Part shown: positions 26,926-36,175 of the stretch, piece after piece
How positions within the stretch are numbered: position 1 is the stretch's first letter
Layout: the number at the start of each line of letters is the position of its first letter
Assembly: GCA_013204595.1 (NCBI GenBank)
Contig: JABMNK010000007.1
Span: 1-42,196, forward strand
Reading direction: 5' to 3'
Length of the DNA: 42,196 nucleotides
Source: Flammeovirgaceae bacterium
GTDB taxonomy: Bacteria; Bacteroidota; Bacteroidia; Cytophagales; Cyclobacteriaceae
The notes under the pieces: generated by a model
Seen by the model: the letters and a program-made list of their open reading frames with translations, nothing else
What the model was told of the DNA's origin: nothing
Databases searched by the model: none
Program-made: the position numbers and the translations under genes

Positions 26926-28554
26926 ATGTTACGACTTGATAAATTAATGCTCAAATCATTTTTTGGGCCTTTTGTACTTACTACTGTCGTTGCTACCTTT
27001 ATTTTACTGGTTCAGTACATGCTCAAATATTTTGACGATTTTGTCGGAAAAGATTTGGGCTTTATGGTTTTTGGTGAACTTATTTTCTATTTCAGTTTGA
27101 ACATGCTTCAAGTTGCCTTGCCCTTGGGCGTTTTGGTATCTTCCTTGATGACTTTCGGTAATTTGGGAGAGAATTTCGAGCTTTCTGCTATCAAAAGCGC
27201 AGGAATTTCACTTACCGGAGTGTTGCTGCCTATTTTTTGCTTTGTTGTTGTTTTGTCTTTTGGTGCCTTTTTTTTTAACGATTATGTCGTGCCTGCGGCT
27301 AATCTGAAGGCTTACAGCTTGCTTTATGATATTAAGCATAAAAAACCGGCACTTGATATTAAAAAAGGCGTCTTCTACAATGGCATCCCTAATTATAGTA
27401 TTAAGGCCAATGAAAAATTCAGTGATAATAAATCATTAAAGGATGTGATGATCTATGATCACACCAAGAAGGAGGGTAATAATTTTCTCATTATTGCAGA
27501 TTCATGTAGGATGTATACCATTCACGACGATAACTTCCTGAAGTTGGAGCTTTATAAGGGAAATTATTTTTATCAAGAACCAACTAAAAGTAATAAAGTC
27601 GATCAGTTTCAGCGTACTGGATTTGATAGATTGGAAATGGTTTTTAGTTTATCTTCTTTTGATTTAAAACGCACGCAAGAGGAATATTTTCAAAATAATC
27701 GTCAAATGAAAAATATCTCTGAATTGACAGTAGATATAGATTCTTTGATTATAGAACAAAATTTAGTTGTTAGTGGCAATTTTAAGATCGCAAAAGACTA
27801 TTTGTATCATCGTTTTGGTAGGGCTGATTATGGTGCGGAAAAAATTAAATCAGATAGCATTCAAAGCGACTCCACAATGTATGACAGTGCTTTTTTTGTA
27901 GTAGATAAGGATACGATTGGAAGGGCCAATTTGATTAGTGCGTTTTCTTGGGATAGTTTGGTAATCGAAGACAAGCCACTTACCACAAGACAAGAAGCCA
28001 TTAAAAATAGGGGAGGCAATTACTTATTGCCAGAAAATCGAATGAGTCAAATTGGATTTATGGAGTTATCAGATTTTGACTCCCTATTTATTTCGAACCG
28101 CCAGAAATCATTAATAGTCCAGTGGGCCTTGTCGCAGTCAAGAACACATAAGGTAAGTGTATCTAGCAGCAAATCCAGAATGGAAAATTTAAGATTGGAA
28201 ACGGATCGATATAAAATTGAAAAATATAAGAAATATAGTCAGGCCTTAGCTTGCATCGTGATGTTTTTAATTGGCGCTCCTTTAGGAGCCATTATTAAAA
28301 AAGGAGGGTTGGGCGTTCCGGTGATTATTTCTATTTTCTTTTTTATCATCTATTATGTAGTGACAATATTAAGTGAGAAATGGGCCAAGGCAGGATTCAT
28401 AGACGGTGCTTATGCTGTTTGGTCTGCGGATATCATACTGCTACCTATTGGTTTATTTTTTTTAAGGCAGGCTAGGGTGGATGCCCGCTTATTTGATGCT
28501 GATTTTTATAGAGTGGTATTGGATAAGTTTAGACACAAGATATCTTCTAAATAA
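26926..28554 (+). CDS. LptF/LptG (YjgP/YjgQ) family permease
   Basis: 542 residues. N-terminal helices occupy about 12-35, 55-80 and 95-120 (DKLMLKSFFGPFVLTTVVAT is the typical start, DKLxLKxFxGPFxxT). A long periplasmic domain follows (about 130-435), and the last three helices end the protein (LACIVMFLIGAPLGAIIKKG; VIISIFFFIIYYVVTILSEK; the WSADIILLPIGLFFL region). The family forms the transmembrane part of the LPS-transport ABC complex with LptB. The periplasmic domain is larger than in E. coli LptF/G, as is usual in Bacteroidota, where the F/G distinction is not clear. LptB is not nearby. Confidence 0.9.
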   Translation: MLRLDKLMLKSFFGPFVLTTVVATFILLVQYMLKYFDDFVGKDLGFMVFGELIFYFSLNMLQVALPLGVLVSSLMTFGNLGENFELSAIKSAGISLTGVLLPIFCFVVVLSFGAFFFNDYVVPAANLKAYSLLYDIKHKKPALDIKKGVFYNGIPNYSIKANEKFSDNKSLKDVMIYDHTKKEGNNFLIIADSCRMYTIHDDNFLKLELYKGNYFYQEPTKSNKVDQFQRTGFDRLEMVFSLSSFDLKRTQEEYFQNNRQMKNISELTVDIDSLIIEQNLVVSGNFKIAKDYLYHRFGRADYGAEKIKSDSIQSDSTMYDSAFFVVDKDTIGRANLISAFSWDSLVIEDKPLTTRQEAIKNRGGNYLLPENRMSQIGFMELSDFDSLFISNRQKSLIVQWALSQSRTHKVSVSSSKSRMENLRLETDRYKIEKYKKYSQALACIVMFLIGAPLGAIIKKGGLGVPVIISIFFFIIYYVVTILSEKWAKAGFIDGAYAVWSADIILLPIGLFFLRQARVDARLFDADFYRVVLDKFRHKISSK

Positions 28555-28566
28555 AGTTATAAATGA

Positions 28567-28597
28567 TTTGTATTAACGTTTACTCTTATTAAATTTG
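28567..28597 (+). promoter_or_regulatory. Promoter of rpsO, perfect Bacteroidota consensus
   Basis: TTTG at 28567-28570, spacer of exactly 19 nt, TAAATTTG at 28590-28597. It sits between the permease stop and the rpsO start, with predicted initiation near 28604 and a leader of about 38 nt. This is the clearest promoter in the window and supports the phylum assignment. Confidence 0.75.
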
Positions 28598-28641
28598 CGT
28601 TTCGTAGATATTAGGCGTTAAGAAAAGATAATTTATTATAG

Positions 28642-28911
28642 ATGTATTTAACAGCAGAGAAAAAACAAGAGTTTTTCGTAACATATGGTGAGAGCAAGCA
28701 AGACACTGGTACGTCAGAGTCTCAAATTGCATTGTTTACTTACCGAATTAATCACCTCACAGGTCATCTTAAGGTGAATAAAAAAGATCATTCAACTCGC
28801 ATGGGTTTGTTGAAATTAGTTGGAAAAAGAAGAAGACTTCTAGATTTCTTGTACAAGAATGAAATTGAGCGATACAGAGTAATTATAGCCAAGCTTAATA
28901 TAAGAAAGTAA
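28642..28911 (+). CDS. rpsO: 30S ribosomal protein S15
   Basis: 89 residues, the usual length. It binds the central domain of 16S rRNA early in 30S assembly. Family blocks: DTGTSESQIALFTYRINHLT (20-39), HLKVNKKDHSTRMGLLKLVG and KRRRLLDFLYKNEIERYRVI. It has its own consensus promoter upstream and an intrinsic terminator immediately downstream, ahead of pnp; the rpsO-pnp order is the conserved arrangement seen in many bacteria. Confidence 0.97.
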   Translation: MYLTAEKKQEFFVTYGESKQDTGTSESQIALFTYRINHLTGHLKVNKKDHSTRMGLLKLVGKRRRLLDFLYKNEIERYRVIIAKLNIRK

Positions 28912-28920
28912 GATTTTTGC

Positions 28921-28955
28921 AAATAGGGATTCTGTCGGGGTCCCTATTTTTCATT
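28921..28955 (+). terminator. Intrinsic terminator between rpsO and pnp
   Basis: AAATAGGGA (28921-28929) pairs perfectly with TCCCTATTT (28941-28949) around an 11-nt loop, and the stem runs into TTTTC and a further T7 tract at 28954-28960. It lies 10 nt after the rpsO stop. pnp, 24 nt further on, would depend on read-through or its own weak promoter. Confidence 0.85.
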
Positions 28956-28978
28956 TTTTTAATCCTTAAAAGAGACAC

Positions 28979-31096
28979 ATGCTTCCATCATTTAAGCAAA
29001 AAACATTTTTATTGCCCAATGGTACTTCGGTGACCATTGAAACCGGTAAGTTGGCTAAACAAGCAGATGGTTCTGCTGTAGTTAAAGTTGGTAACATGAT
29101 GCTACTGGCTACGGTAGTTTCAAAAAAAGAAGCGGGAGACAACGTTGATTTTCTTCCATTATCGGTTGATTATCAAGAGAAGTTTGCTGCAGCAGGAAAA
29201 ATCCCAGGAGGATTTTTAAAACGCGAAAGTAGGCTTTCTGATTATGAAATATTGATATGTAGACTTGTAGATAGAGCTTTGAGGCCCTTATTTCCGGATG
29301 ATTATCATGCCGATACACAAGTAATGATCAGCTTAATATCCGCAGATCCGCAGATCATGCCCGTAGCTTACGCAGCTTTGGCGGCGTCAGCAGCAATTGC
29401 TGTATCTAATATCCCATTTAACGGTCCAATTTCTGAGGTTCAAGTTGCCAAAATAGATGGCGCTTATATTGTTAATCCTACACTAGACGAACTCAAAAAT
29501 GCCAATTTGGAGATGATAGTCGCAGGCTCTGCTGACAACATCATGATGGTAGAGGGAGAATGTCAGGAAGTACAGGAGGCCGAAATGTTAGAAGCAATAA
29601 AAGTAGCTCATGAAGCTATAAAGTTGCAGTGTATCGCACAGACGGAATTAGCACAGGAGGTCGGAGCTACTGAAAAGCGAACTTACAATCACGAAAAAAA
29701 CGATGAATCGCTCAATGCTTTGATCAAAGCACAATGCTATGACAAATGTTATGCAGTGGCCAAAGAAGGTATTGCTAATAAGGATTTGAGAAAAGAAAAG
29801 TTTGACGCGATCTCTAAAGACTTTATTGAAAGCTTACCCGAAGATCATACCTATGATTCCTTCCTTATCGGTAAGTATTACCATGATGTTCAAAAAGACG
29901 CAGTGCGAAATTGCGTGATGGATACCAGCATCAGGCTGGATGGAAGAAAATTAGATGAAATCAGGCCTATATGGAGTGAAGTAGATTATTTGCCTGGGGC
30001 ACATGGATCTGCTGTATTCACACGTGGAGAGACGCAATCTTTAACTTCTTTGACCTTAGGATCAAAGCAGGATGAGCAAATGATTGACAGTGCCATGCAT
30101 TCAGGTTATAACAAATTCATTTTGCATTACAATTTCCCTGGTTTTTCTACAGGAGAAGTGAGACCAAATAGAGGGCCAGGTAGAAGGGAAGTAGGTCATG
30201 GAAATTTGGCAATGAGAGCTTTAAAGGCAGTCCTTCCAAAAGATAGTCCTTATACCATTCGGATTGTGTCTGATATTTTGGAATCTAATGGATCATCTTC
30301 AATGGCTACAGTGTGCGCAGGTACCTTGGCTTTGATGGATGGGGGAATTCAGATTTCAGGACCTGTTTCGGGAATTGCGATGGGAATGATTTCTGAAAAA
30401 GATGGTTCTCGCTATTCGGTGCTTTCAGATATCTTGGGTGATGAAGATCACTTAGGAGATATGGATTTTAAAGTAACGGGCACAAAACTGGGTATCACAG
30501 CCTGTCAGATGGACATCAAGGTGGATGGTTTATCTTATGACATTCTAGAGAAAGCGTTGGAGCAGGCTCGTCTTGGAAGACTTCATATTCTGGATAAAAT
30601 CGCCGAAACACTAGTTGCGCCTAGAGAAGAAATGAAACCAAATGCACCGAGACTTATTTCTATTCACATCGAAAGAGATATGATCGGCGCTGTAATAGGA
30701 CCAGGAGGTAAGGTTGTTCAAGAAATTCAAAGAGAAACTGGAGCGACAGTGGTTATTGAAGAAACACCGAAAGGTGGTTTGGTTAGCATCTTTGCAGTGA
30801 ATAAAGATGTATTAGACAGAGCTGCCGCTTGGGTTAAAGGAATCGTAGCGATGCCAGAAGAGGGTGAGGTTTATGAAGGTAAGGTCAAATCAATTATGCC
30901 ATTTGGTGCCTTTGTAGAATTCATGCCAGGAAAGGATGGGTTACTGCATATTTCTGAGATCAAATGGGAACGTCTAGAGAAGATGGACGGTGTCATGGAA
31001 GTCGGAGAGATAATCAAAGTCAAATTGATAGAAATCGATAAGAAAACAGGTAAATACCGATTGTCTAGGAAAGTATTGCTTCCAAAACCTGAGTAA
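28979..31096 (+). CDS. pnp: Polyribonucleotide nucleotidyltransferase (PNPase)
   Basis: 705 residues, full length. This 3'-5' phosphorolytic exoribonuclease is a trimer that takes part in mRNA decay. There are two RNase PH domains (about 10-140 and 310-530; [20 protein letters not shown] and [16 protein letters not shown] carry phosphate- and metal-binding residues), with an all-alpha linker between. A KH domain follows ([19 protein letters not shown], about 575-600), and a C-terminal S1 domain ([20 protein letters not shown], about 630-700). It follows rpsO through a terminator and is closed by a strong terminator at 31123-31166. Confidence 0.97.
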   Translation: MLPSFKQKTFLLPNGTSVTIETGKLAKQADGSAVVKVGNMMLLATVVSKKEAGDNVDFLPLSVDYQEKFAAAGKIPGGFLKRESRLSDYEILICRLVDRALRPLFPDDYHADTQVMISLISADPQIMPVAYAALAASAAIAVSNIPFNGPISEVQVAKIDGAYIVNPTLDELKNANLEMIVAGSADNIMMVEGECQEVQEAEMLEAIKVAHEAIKLQCIAQTELAQEVGATEKRTYNHEKNDESLNALIKAQCYDKCYAVAKEGIANKDLRKEKFDAISKDFIESLPEDHTYDSFLIGKYYHDVQKDAVRNCVMDTSIRLDGRKLDEIRPIWSEVDYLPGAHGSAVFTRGETQSLTSLTLGSKQDEQMIDSAMHSGYNKFILHYNFPGFSTGEVRPNRGPGRREVGHGNLAMRALKAVLPKDSPYTIRIVSDILESNGSSSMATVCAGTLALMDGGIQISGPVSGIAMGMISEKDGSRYSVLSDILGDEDHLGDMDFKVTGTKLGITACQMDIKVDGLSYDILEKALEQARLGRLHILDKIAETLVAPREEMKPNAPRLISIHIERDMIGAVIGPGGKVVQEIQRETGATVVIEETPKGGLVSIFAVNKDVLDRAAAWVKGIVAMPEEGEVYEGKVKSIMPFGAFVEFMPGKDGLLHISEIKWERLEKMDGVMEVGEIIKVKLIEIDKKTGKYRLSRKVLLPKPE

Positions 31097-31122
31097 GGGA
31101 GCGCAGAAAAGAAGCGAAATAG

Positions 31123-31166
31123 AAAAGCCGGTCGAATCCTTATCTGAGGACGTCGACCGGCTTTTT
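31123..31166 (+). terminator. Strong intrinsic terminator after pnp
   Basis: AAAAGCCGGTCGA (31123-31135) pairs over 13 bp with TCGACCGGCTTTT (31153-31165), loop 17 nt, and ends in CTTTTTAG. It begins 26 nt after the pnp stop. The symmetrical A/T flanks may also let it act for the convergent gene on the minus strand. Confidence 0.9.
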
Positions 31167-31244
31167 AGTTCAGCACCATCAGGACCAAATGACTGCGATA
31201 ATGCACCGCTTTTTGGATCCTGAGAACACCTTTAAGGATTGCCG

Positions 31245-34076
31245 TTAATTGGTTACCAAAGGGTCAGCGGTATGATTCATGAATAATATTTCATCTATAT
31301 GAACTAGGATTTGATCGGCACTAGCGGTTTCATTTTTGAAAACAAAATACAGATTGTGAGTGCCAGTTGTGGGTTGAATTATTGCTTGCGCCTGAGCCGC
31401 ACGCATTCTTCTCCATGTGATCATGTCTACACCCTTCTCTGGCCGGCCGTATCCAACGTCTTTTGGAAAAACGGTTCCTGTCTGTCCTATGATGGGGCCA
31501 TTGGGATCATCCAAATGTACTTCTACCGACCCGCCGACAGCCCCAGATCTAGGCGATACTTGTAGGAAAAGGTCTATCTGCTCAATGTTAGTCAAGTCAA
31601 TATCCCTAAATCCAATATGCGCATCGTTACCTACCATGAAAAAACTTATTCTAGGCGTCGTCAAAAGCTGCACACCTTGGCGATAGTCGGACATTTGAGG
31701 ATCAACGGAAGGATTTCTAAGGGCGATATAAGCGGCGCTTGTCAAAGATTCAATTGCTCCAGCACCTTTGTCTGTATATGATGCCCTAAAGAGATAGCCA
31801 CCATTTAGCGTTTCACCCTCTGGTATTTCGGGCTTAAGCGTACCCATAAGCGGTAATACATTCAAAGTTGGCTTGGTGTCAAGCATACTTAAAATATAGC
31901 TAACCATTTTATGCGCGTCTTCTTTGCTTAGTTGTGGATGGGCACTCATTCCGTGTTCTCCCCAAACGCCACTACCGCCATTGATGATCTTACCAATTAA
32001 AAGTTCTGTATTGGTTTCATTATTTTCGTATTTCTGAGCTACGGCTTCATAACTAGGTCCTATGGACGGCTGGTCATATTGATGACATGACTTGCAGTCA
32101 TTTTTTTCGATGAGATTTTTACCTATGTTCAAAATAGCCATTGACTCGGCACCACTTTGTTTAGCTGCGATTTCGATAGGATCGTATCCTGCTGGTACAT
32201 AATCAAACGTAATGGCGACTTCATCGGCTTTAATATCGTTATTTGAACTATTACCATCTTCGGGGTCACTCACCGAAACTTGGTAATCAATTTCTTTTTC
32301 GTCGAAATAAAAACTTTTGTTTCTTGAATCAAACTCAATACTCACTACTGGAGCAGCATTGCCTGCTGTGATTGCTAAGGAAGCACTGTTTTTCTCCCCT
32401 TTGGTGTCAGTCACAGTGAGGGTTACAAGATACATGCCCGCCTGATCAAAAGTGAAGCTAGGATCAGCGGTATTGAATGTCTCATTAATGCCATTTTCAG
32501 AAACAATGTTCCATTGGTATGTAAGATTATCCAGATCATAACTATCATAATCAGTAGTTCCGGAGGAAGAGAATACAGCAGTAAAAGGAACCTTTCCCGC
32601 TGATTGGCTCACTGAGGCGGCTACCATGGGCCTTCTGTTACCAGCGTTGTATTCAATGCGTATTAACCTTGAATTGTCATTTCCTTTGAACCAAGCACTT
32701 CCGTATTCCAACACATAGAGATCTCCACTTGGACCAAAGTCCATATCGATAGCACTATTAAAGTTCTCATTTGGAAGAAAACGCTCCATTGATTGATAAT
32801 CTCCATTTTCATCCATGGTGATAGCCATTATCCAGCCCCTCATGAACTCGGTGATCAGCCATTTTCCTTCATAATAACCCGAAAAGGGTCTTTCTCCATT
32901 TTTAAAATCAGCTTTTCTGAAAACAGGTCCTCCAGTAGCGCTTCTTCCTGAACTACCTACTAATGGGAAGGTTTCTGAAATACCATAGGGATAATAAATT
33001 AAGGCGGGTACCACAGGTGTAGGCAAGTCACGGAGGCCCGTATTATTTACTGATTCATTTACTGGATGGTTCACATCATAAGGATCCCCATATGTTTCTA
33101 AAACGTGGTCATGACGATTATAGGGTAAATTATTTGCAATGAAATAGGGCCAACCAAAGAATCCTGGACCTTTGGCCTGATTGAATTCATCATAACCCTT
33201 TGGACCCCATATTGAATCCTTTGATGCATCGGGACCTACTTCACCCCAATATAGATACCCAGTTTCTGAATCCAAAGAAGGTCTCCAGGCATTTCTGTGA
33301 CCCATAGTGTATATTTCGGGTCTGGTTTTGTCCGTACCAGGAGCAAATAGATTTCCTTTTGGGATTGTATAACTACCATCTGCTTCAGGATGAATACGTA
33401 GTATTTTACCTCGTAGGTCATTGGTATTTCCTGGTGCTCGTTGATCATCTGAATTCTCATAACCCGGCCGTTCATCTAAATTTGATGATCCTTGTCTTGG
33501 ATTGACCGTATTATTCCCTACAGTCAGATAGAGATTGCCCTCTTTATCGAAGACCATTCCGCCACCAGTGTGGCAGCATTCTTCCCTTTGAGTGGGTACC
33601 TTAAGCAGGATCGTTTTAGACGCGGCATATAAGGAGTCTTCTTTTAAGACCCATCGAGCCAGCACGTGTTGAGGTGTGTCTGGATCTGCATAATATAGAT
33701 AGACCCATGAATTAATGGCATAATCAGGATGGACTATGACACCCATTAAACCTTCTTCTGCTTCTCGAACCTGACCTTCTTTGTTTTTATATTTGGTATT
33801 TACGGGTATAGTTGCAATCAACTTTATTTCTTTGGTTTCCTCATTGAGCACTTTCACCCCACCTTTTCTTTCAACAATTAAGATCTTATGATCAGGTAGG
33901 AAGGTCATTTCCATGGGTTCATCCATACCTTCGGTGAGGACTACTTGAGTGAATCTATTATCTTCAGGGCGTTGTTTTTTATCCGTTTTTGAGGAATCAC
34001 AGGATGATAGGGCCAAAATAAACGTAAGAAGAAATACGGGAAATGAATTTTTTTTATACTTTAATTTTAATAGCAT
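31245..34076 (-). CDS. Multidomain lipoprotein: PQQ-type sugar dehydrogenase, PKD, cytochrome c and C-terminal ligand-binding-like region
   Basis: 943 residues. A lipoprotein signal ends at LALSSC (Cys26). Residues of about 40-475 form a glucose/sorbosone-dehydrogenase propeller (DHKILIVERKGGVKVL, EEGLMGVIVHPDY, CCHTGGGMVFDKEGNLYLTV, MGHRNAWRPSLDS, GDLYVLEYGSAWF). A PKD domain follows (about 482-572; PFTAVFSSSGTTDYD, AGMYLVTLTVTDTKGE). A class-I cytochrome c has its haem motif at C661-K-S-C-H665, plus IGPSYEAVAQKY and GVWGEHGMSAHPQLS, with a likely Met ligand. The C-terminal part (about 760-943; GTHNLYFVFKNE) resembles carbohydrate-binding CBM6-type modules. Electrons could pass from sugar oxidation at the propeller to its own haem. 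The substrate is unknown. It is monocistronic, with a candidate promoter box TAGTTTTG at 34239-34246 on the minus strand. Confidence 0.88.
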   Translation of the reverse strand: MLLKLKYKKNSFPVFLLTFILALSSCDSSKTDKKQRPEDNRFTQVVLTEGMDEPMEMTFLPDHKILIVERKGGVKVLNEETKEIKLIATIPVNTKYKNKEGQVREAEEGLMGVIVHPDYAINSWVYLYYADPDTPQHVLARWVLKEDSLYAASKTILLKVPTQREECCHTGGGMVFDKEGNLYLTVGNNTVNPRQGSSNLDERPGYENSDDQRAPGNTNDLRGKILRIHPEADGSYTIPKGNLFAPGTDKTRPEIYTMGHRNAWRPSLDSETGYLYWGEVGPDASKDSIWGPKGYDEFNQAKGPGFFGWPYFIANNLPYNRHDHVLETYGDPYDVNHPVNESVNNTGLRDLPTPVVPALIYYPYGISETFPLVGSSGRSATGGPVFRKADFKNGERPFSGYYEGKWLITEFMRGWIMAITMDENGDYQSMERFLPNENFNSAIDMDFGPSGDLYVLEYGSAWFKGNDNSRLIRIEYNAGNRRPMVAASVSQSAGKVPFTAVFSSSGTTDYDSYDLDNLTYQWNIVSENGINETFNTADPSFTFDQAGMYLVTLTVTDTKGEKNSASLAITAGNAAPVVSIEFDSRNKSFYFDEKEIDYQVSVSDPEDGNSSNNDIKADEVAITFDYVPAGYDPIEIAAKQSGAESMAILNIGKNLIEKNDCKSCHQYDQPSIGPSYEAVAQKYENNETNTELLIGKIINGGSGVWGEHGMSAHPQLSKEDAHKMVSYILSMLDTKPTLNVLPLMGTLKPEIPEGETLNGGYLFRASYTDKGAGAIESLTSAAYIALRNPSVDPQMSDYRQGVQLLTTPRISFFMVGNDAHIGFRDIDLTNIEQIDLFLQVSPRSGAVGGSVEVHLDDPNGPIIGQTGTVFPKDVGYGRPEKGVDMITWRRMRAAQAQAIIQPTTGTHNLYFVFKNETASADQILVHIDEILFMNHTADPLVTN

Positions 34077-34238
34077 AGCAATCGTTTATTTTTTATTTAT
34101 GTTTTCGGATAATTTTTCATTCAATAATTGGTGAACCCTGTATGATGGAGATCATTTCAATTCTTTGAAATTAGCTAATTGAACAATTGTAATGTGGTTC
34201 TTCTGGATATTTTTTATGAGTGGTAAGGTATAACCTGA

Positions 34239-34246
34239 CAAAACTA
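34239..34246 (-). promoter_or_regulatory. Candidate -7 box for the multidomain dehydrogenase lipoprotein
   Basis: Minus-strand TAGTTTTG matches TAnnTTTG. A TTTC lies 23 nt upstream of it, a spacing longer than ideal. It would give a leader of about 155 nt. The rest of the 287-bp divergent gap (34077-34363) shows nothing clear. Confidence 0.35.
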
Positions 34247-34363
34247 TCGAAACCATGATGAGGACTATGGAAAGTTTATCTTTTCGAATTATTAACGCTA
34301 TTTGATGGTATCAAGAATAAAAAAAATAACTAATTTTTGTATGGACATTCAACTAGAAAAACT

Positions 34364-36094
34364 ATGAATACTTTTAAATCTATCATTTTTATATTGTTGG
34401 GGATCACCTTAAGTTGTCGTCCTGCTGAAGATATTGATAATACCAAGCGTCTTGAAACCCTCATTAAGACTTATGAAGCTCACGAAGGCTACGATCAAGA
34501 GCTTTACCCCTTAGGTCTTTTTACTAAGAATTACTACCTACAGGAGGCTGAATTTGCACGAGGACTACTTCAAGAGCTCTCTTTAATAGGTTCAACGCAT
34601 TTAACCGAAACTCAAGCTATTTCAGCAAAACTGTTGTCTTTTGTCCTTCAGGATATTATTGATTTTTTTGAATATGAACAGTATTTAAATCCCATATTAT
34701 CCGATGCAGGGTTTCATAGTAATCTTAATTATGAAGTAAGATCATTGAACAATCACGGTGAGGTGAAGCGCTATTTGAATAAATTAAATGCCATCCCTGA
34801 TTTTGTAGATCAGCATTTGATCAACTTGAGAGAAGGACTGCTCAAAGGTCTCTCACAGCCCAAGGTTATATTTAAAGGTTATGAATCCACCTATGATGAC
34901 CACATTGTAGGGGACTATCTAGAGAGTTATTTTTATACACCATTTAATGATTTGCCCCATGATTTAAACGAGCGTCAAAAAGATTCTGTTTTGACCGTGG
35001 CAAAAGTGGCCATTGAAACGAAAGTGATTCCGGAATTTATCAGAATAAAATCTTTTTTTGAAAAAGAATATTTACCTCAAACCAGAGCGACTTTAGGTAT
35101 TTCTGAAACCCCCAATGGATCAGTGTATTATCAAAATAGGATTAATTATTACACCACCAGCAACCAATATACCGCAGAGGACATTCATGAAATAGGGTTG
35201 AGTGAAGTAGCGAGAATTAAGGACCAAATGGAAGAAATCATCGAGGATTTGAAATTTAAGGGCAGTTTTGAGGATTTTCTTGTGTTTTTAAGGACGGATG
35301 ATCAATTTTATGCCAAAACGCCTACCCAGCTATTGATGATTGCCCGAGACATGGCCAAGCGTGTGGATGCGCAGCTGCCAAAGTATTTTAAGACCCTGCC
35401 ACGCAAGCCTTATGGGGTAGCCCCGGTTCCAGCTTCCATAGCACCAAAATATACGGGTGGTAGGTATGTAGGGACAACTGCTAGCAGTACCTCACCGGGT
35501 TATTATTGGGTCAACACTTACAATCTACCGAGTAGACCGCTTTATACTTTACCTTCATTGACGGTTCATGAGGCGGTACCCGGGCACCACCTTCAAGGGA
35601 GTTTGAATGCAGAGCTTGGAGACAGTATTCCACAGTTTAGAAGAGACTTGTATCTGTCCGCTTATGGGGAAGGCTGGGGATTGTATAGCGAGTTTTTGGC
35701 CGAAGAAATGGGTATGTATACCACCCCTTACGAACAATTCGGAAAATTGACCTATGAAATGTGGCGAGCTTGCCGATTGGTAGTGGATACGGGTATTCAT
35801 ACCAAGGGGTGGACACGTGATCAGGTGGTGAATTTTATGGCAATCAATACTGCCTTGTCCCTTCATGAAATCAATACTGAGACGGATCGATATATCTCGT
35901 GGCCAGGCCAGGCCTTGTCTTATAAAATCGGCGAATTAAAAATACGGGAACTGCGCAAAAAAGCGGAGCACACCTTGGGTTCGAGCTTTGATATACGTGA
36001 ATTTCATGAGGTTATTTTGGGACAAGGAACAGTGACATTATCGATTTTAGAGGCTAGTGTGGATGCCTACATTGTAAACGTTCGAAAAGGATAG
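34364..36094 (+). CDS. DUF885-family lipoprotein, putative metallopeptidase
   Basis: 576 residues from ATG 34364 (MNTFKSIIFILLGITLSC); an in-frame TTG at 34337 would place nine residues before the signal and is unlikely. The lipoprotein cysteine is in ITLSC. The family hallmark HEAVPGHHLQ is at H402-E403 to H409, a zinc-peptidase-like motif, preceded by GYYWVNTYNLPSRPLYTLPS and followed by AYGEGWGLYSEFLAEEMG, whose glutamates are likely metal ligands or catalytic. DUF885 proteins are mostly uncharacterised; a peptidase role is family inference. The length is normal. It faces the convergent deacetylase, with 81 bp between. Confidence 0.88.
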   Translation: MNTFKSIIFILLGITLSCRPAEDIDNTKRLETLIKTYEAHEGYDQELYPLGLFTKNYYLQEAEFARGLLQELSLIGSTHLTETQAISAKLLSFVLQDIIDFFEYEQYLNPILSDAGFHSNLNYEVRSLNNHGEVKRYLNKLNAIPDFVDQHLINLREGLLKGLSQPKVIFKGYESTYDDHIVGDYLESYFYTPFNDLPHDLNERQKDSVLTVAKVAIETKVIPEFIRIKSFFEKEYLPQTRATLGISETPNGSVYYQNRINYYTTSNQYTAEDIHEIGLSEVARIKDQMEEIIEDLKFKGSFEDFLVFLRTDDQFYAKTPTQLLMIARDMAKRVDAQLPKYFKTLPRKPYGVAPVPASIAPKYTGGRYVGTTASSTSPGYYWVNTYNLPSRPLYTLPSLTVHEAVPGHHLQGSLNAELGDSIPQFRRDLYLSAYGEGWGLYSEFLAEEMGMYTTPYEQFGKLTYEMWRACRLVVDTGIHTKGWTRDQVVNFMAINTALSLHEINTETDRYISWPGQALSYKIGELKIRELRKKAEHTLGSSFDIREFHEVILGQGTVTLSILEASVDAYIVNVRKG

Positions 36095-36175
36095 TTTGAG
36101 GAACTCTAAGTTTCTTGAAAAATCATTGAAAACACCTCATCAATAGGCCTATTACTATCATCTTTGGAAGCCTCA

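Noticed and set aside
31311-31686. Two overlapping open frames on the plus strand
   Set aside because: They are antisense to the C-terminal part of the 943-residue dehydrogenase lipoprotein, which has clear domains.
36142-36153. Palindrome AATAGGCCTATT between convergent genes
   Set aside because: Only 12 bp without loop or T run; it could occur by chance and I cannot assign it a terminator role.
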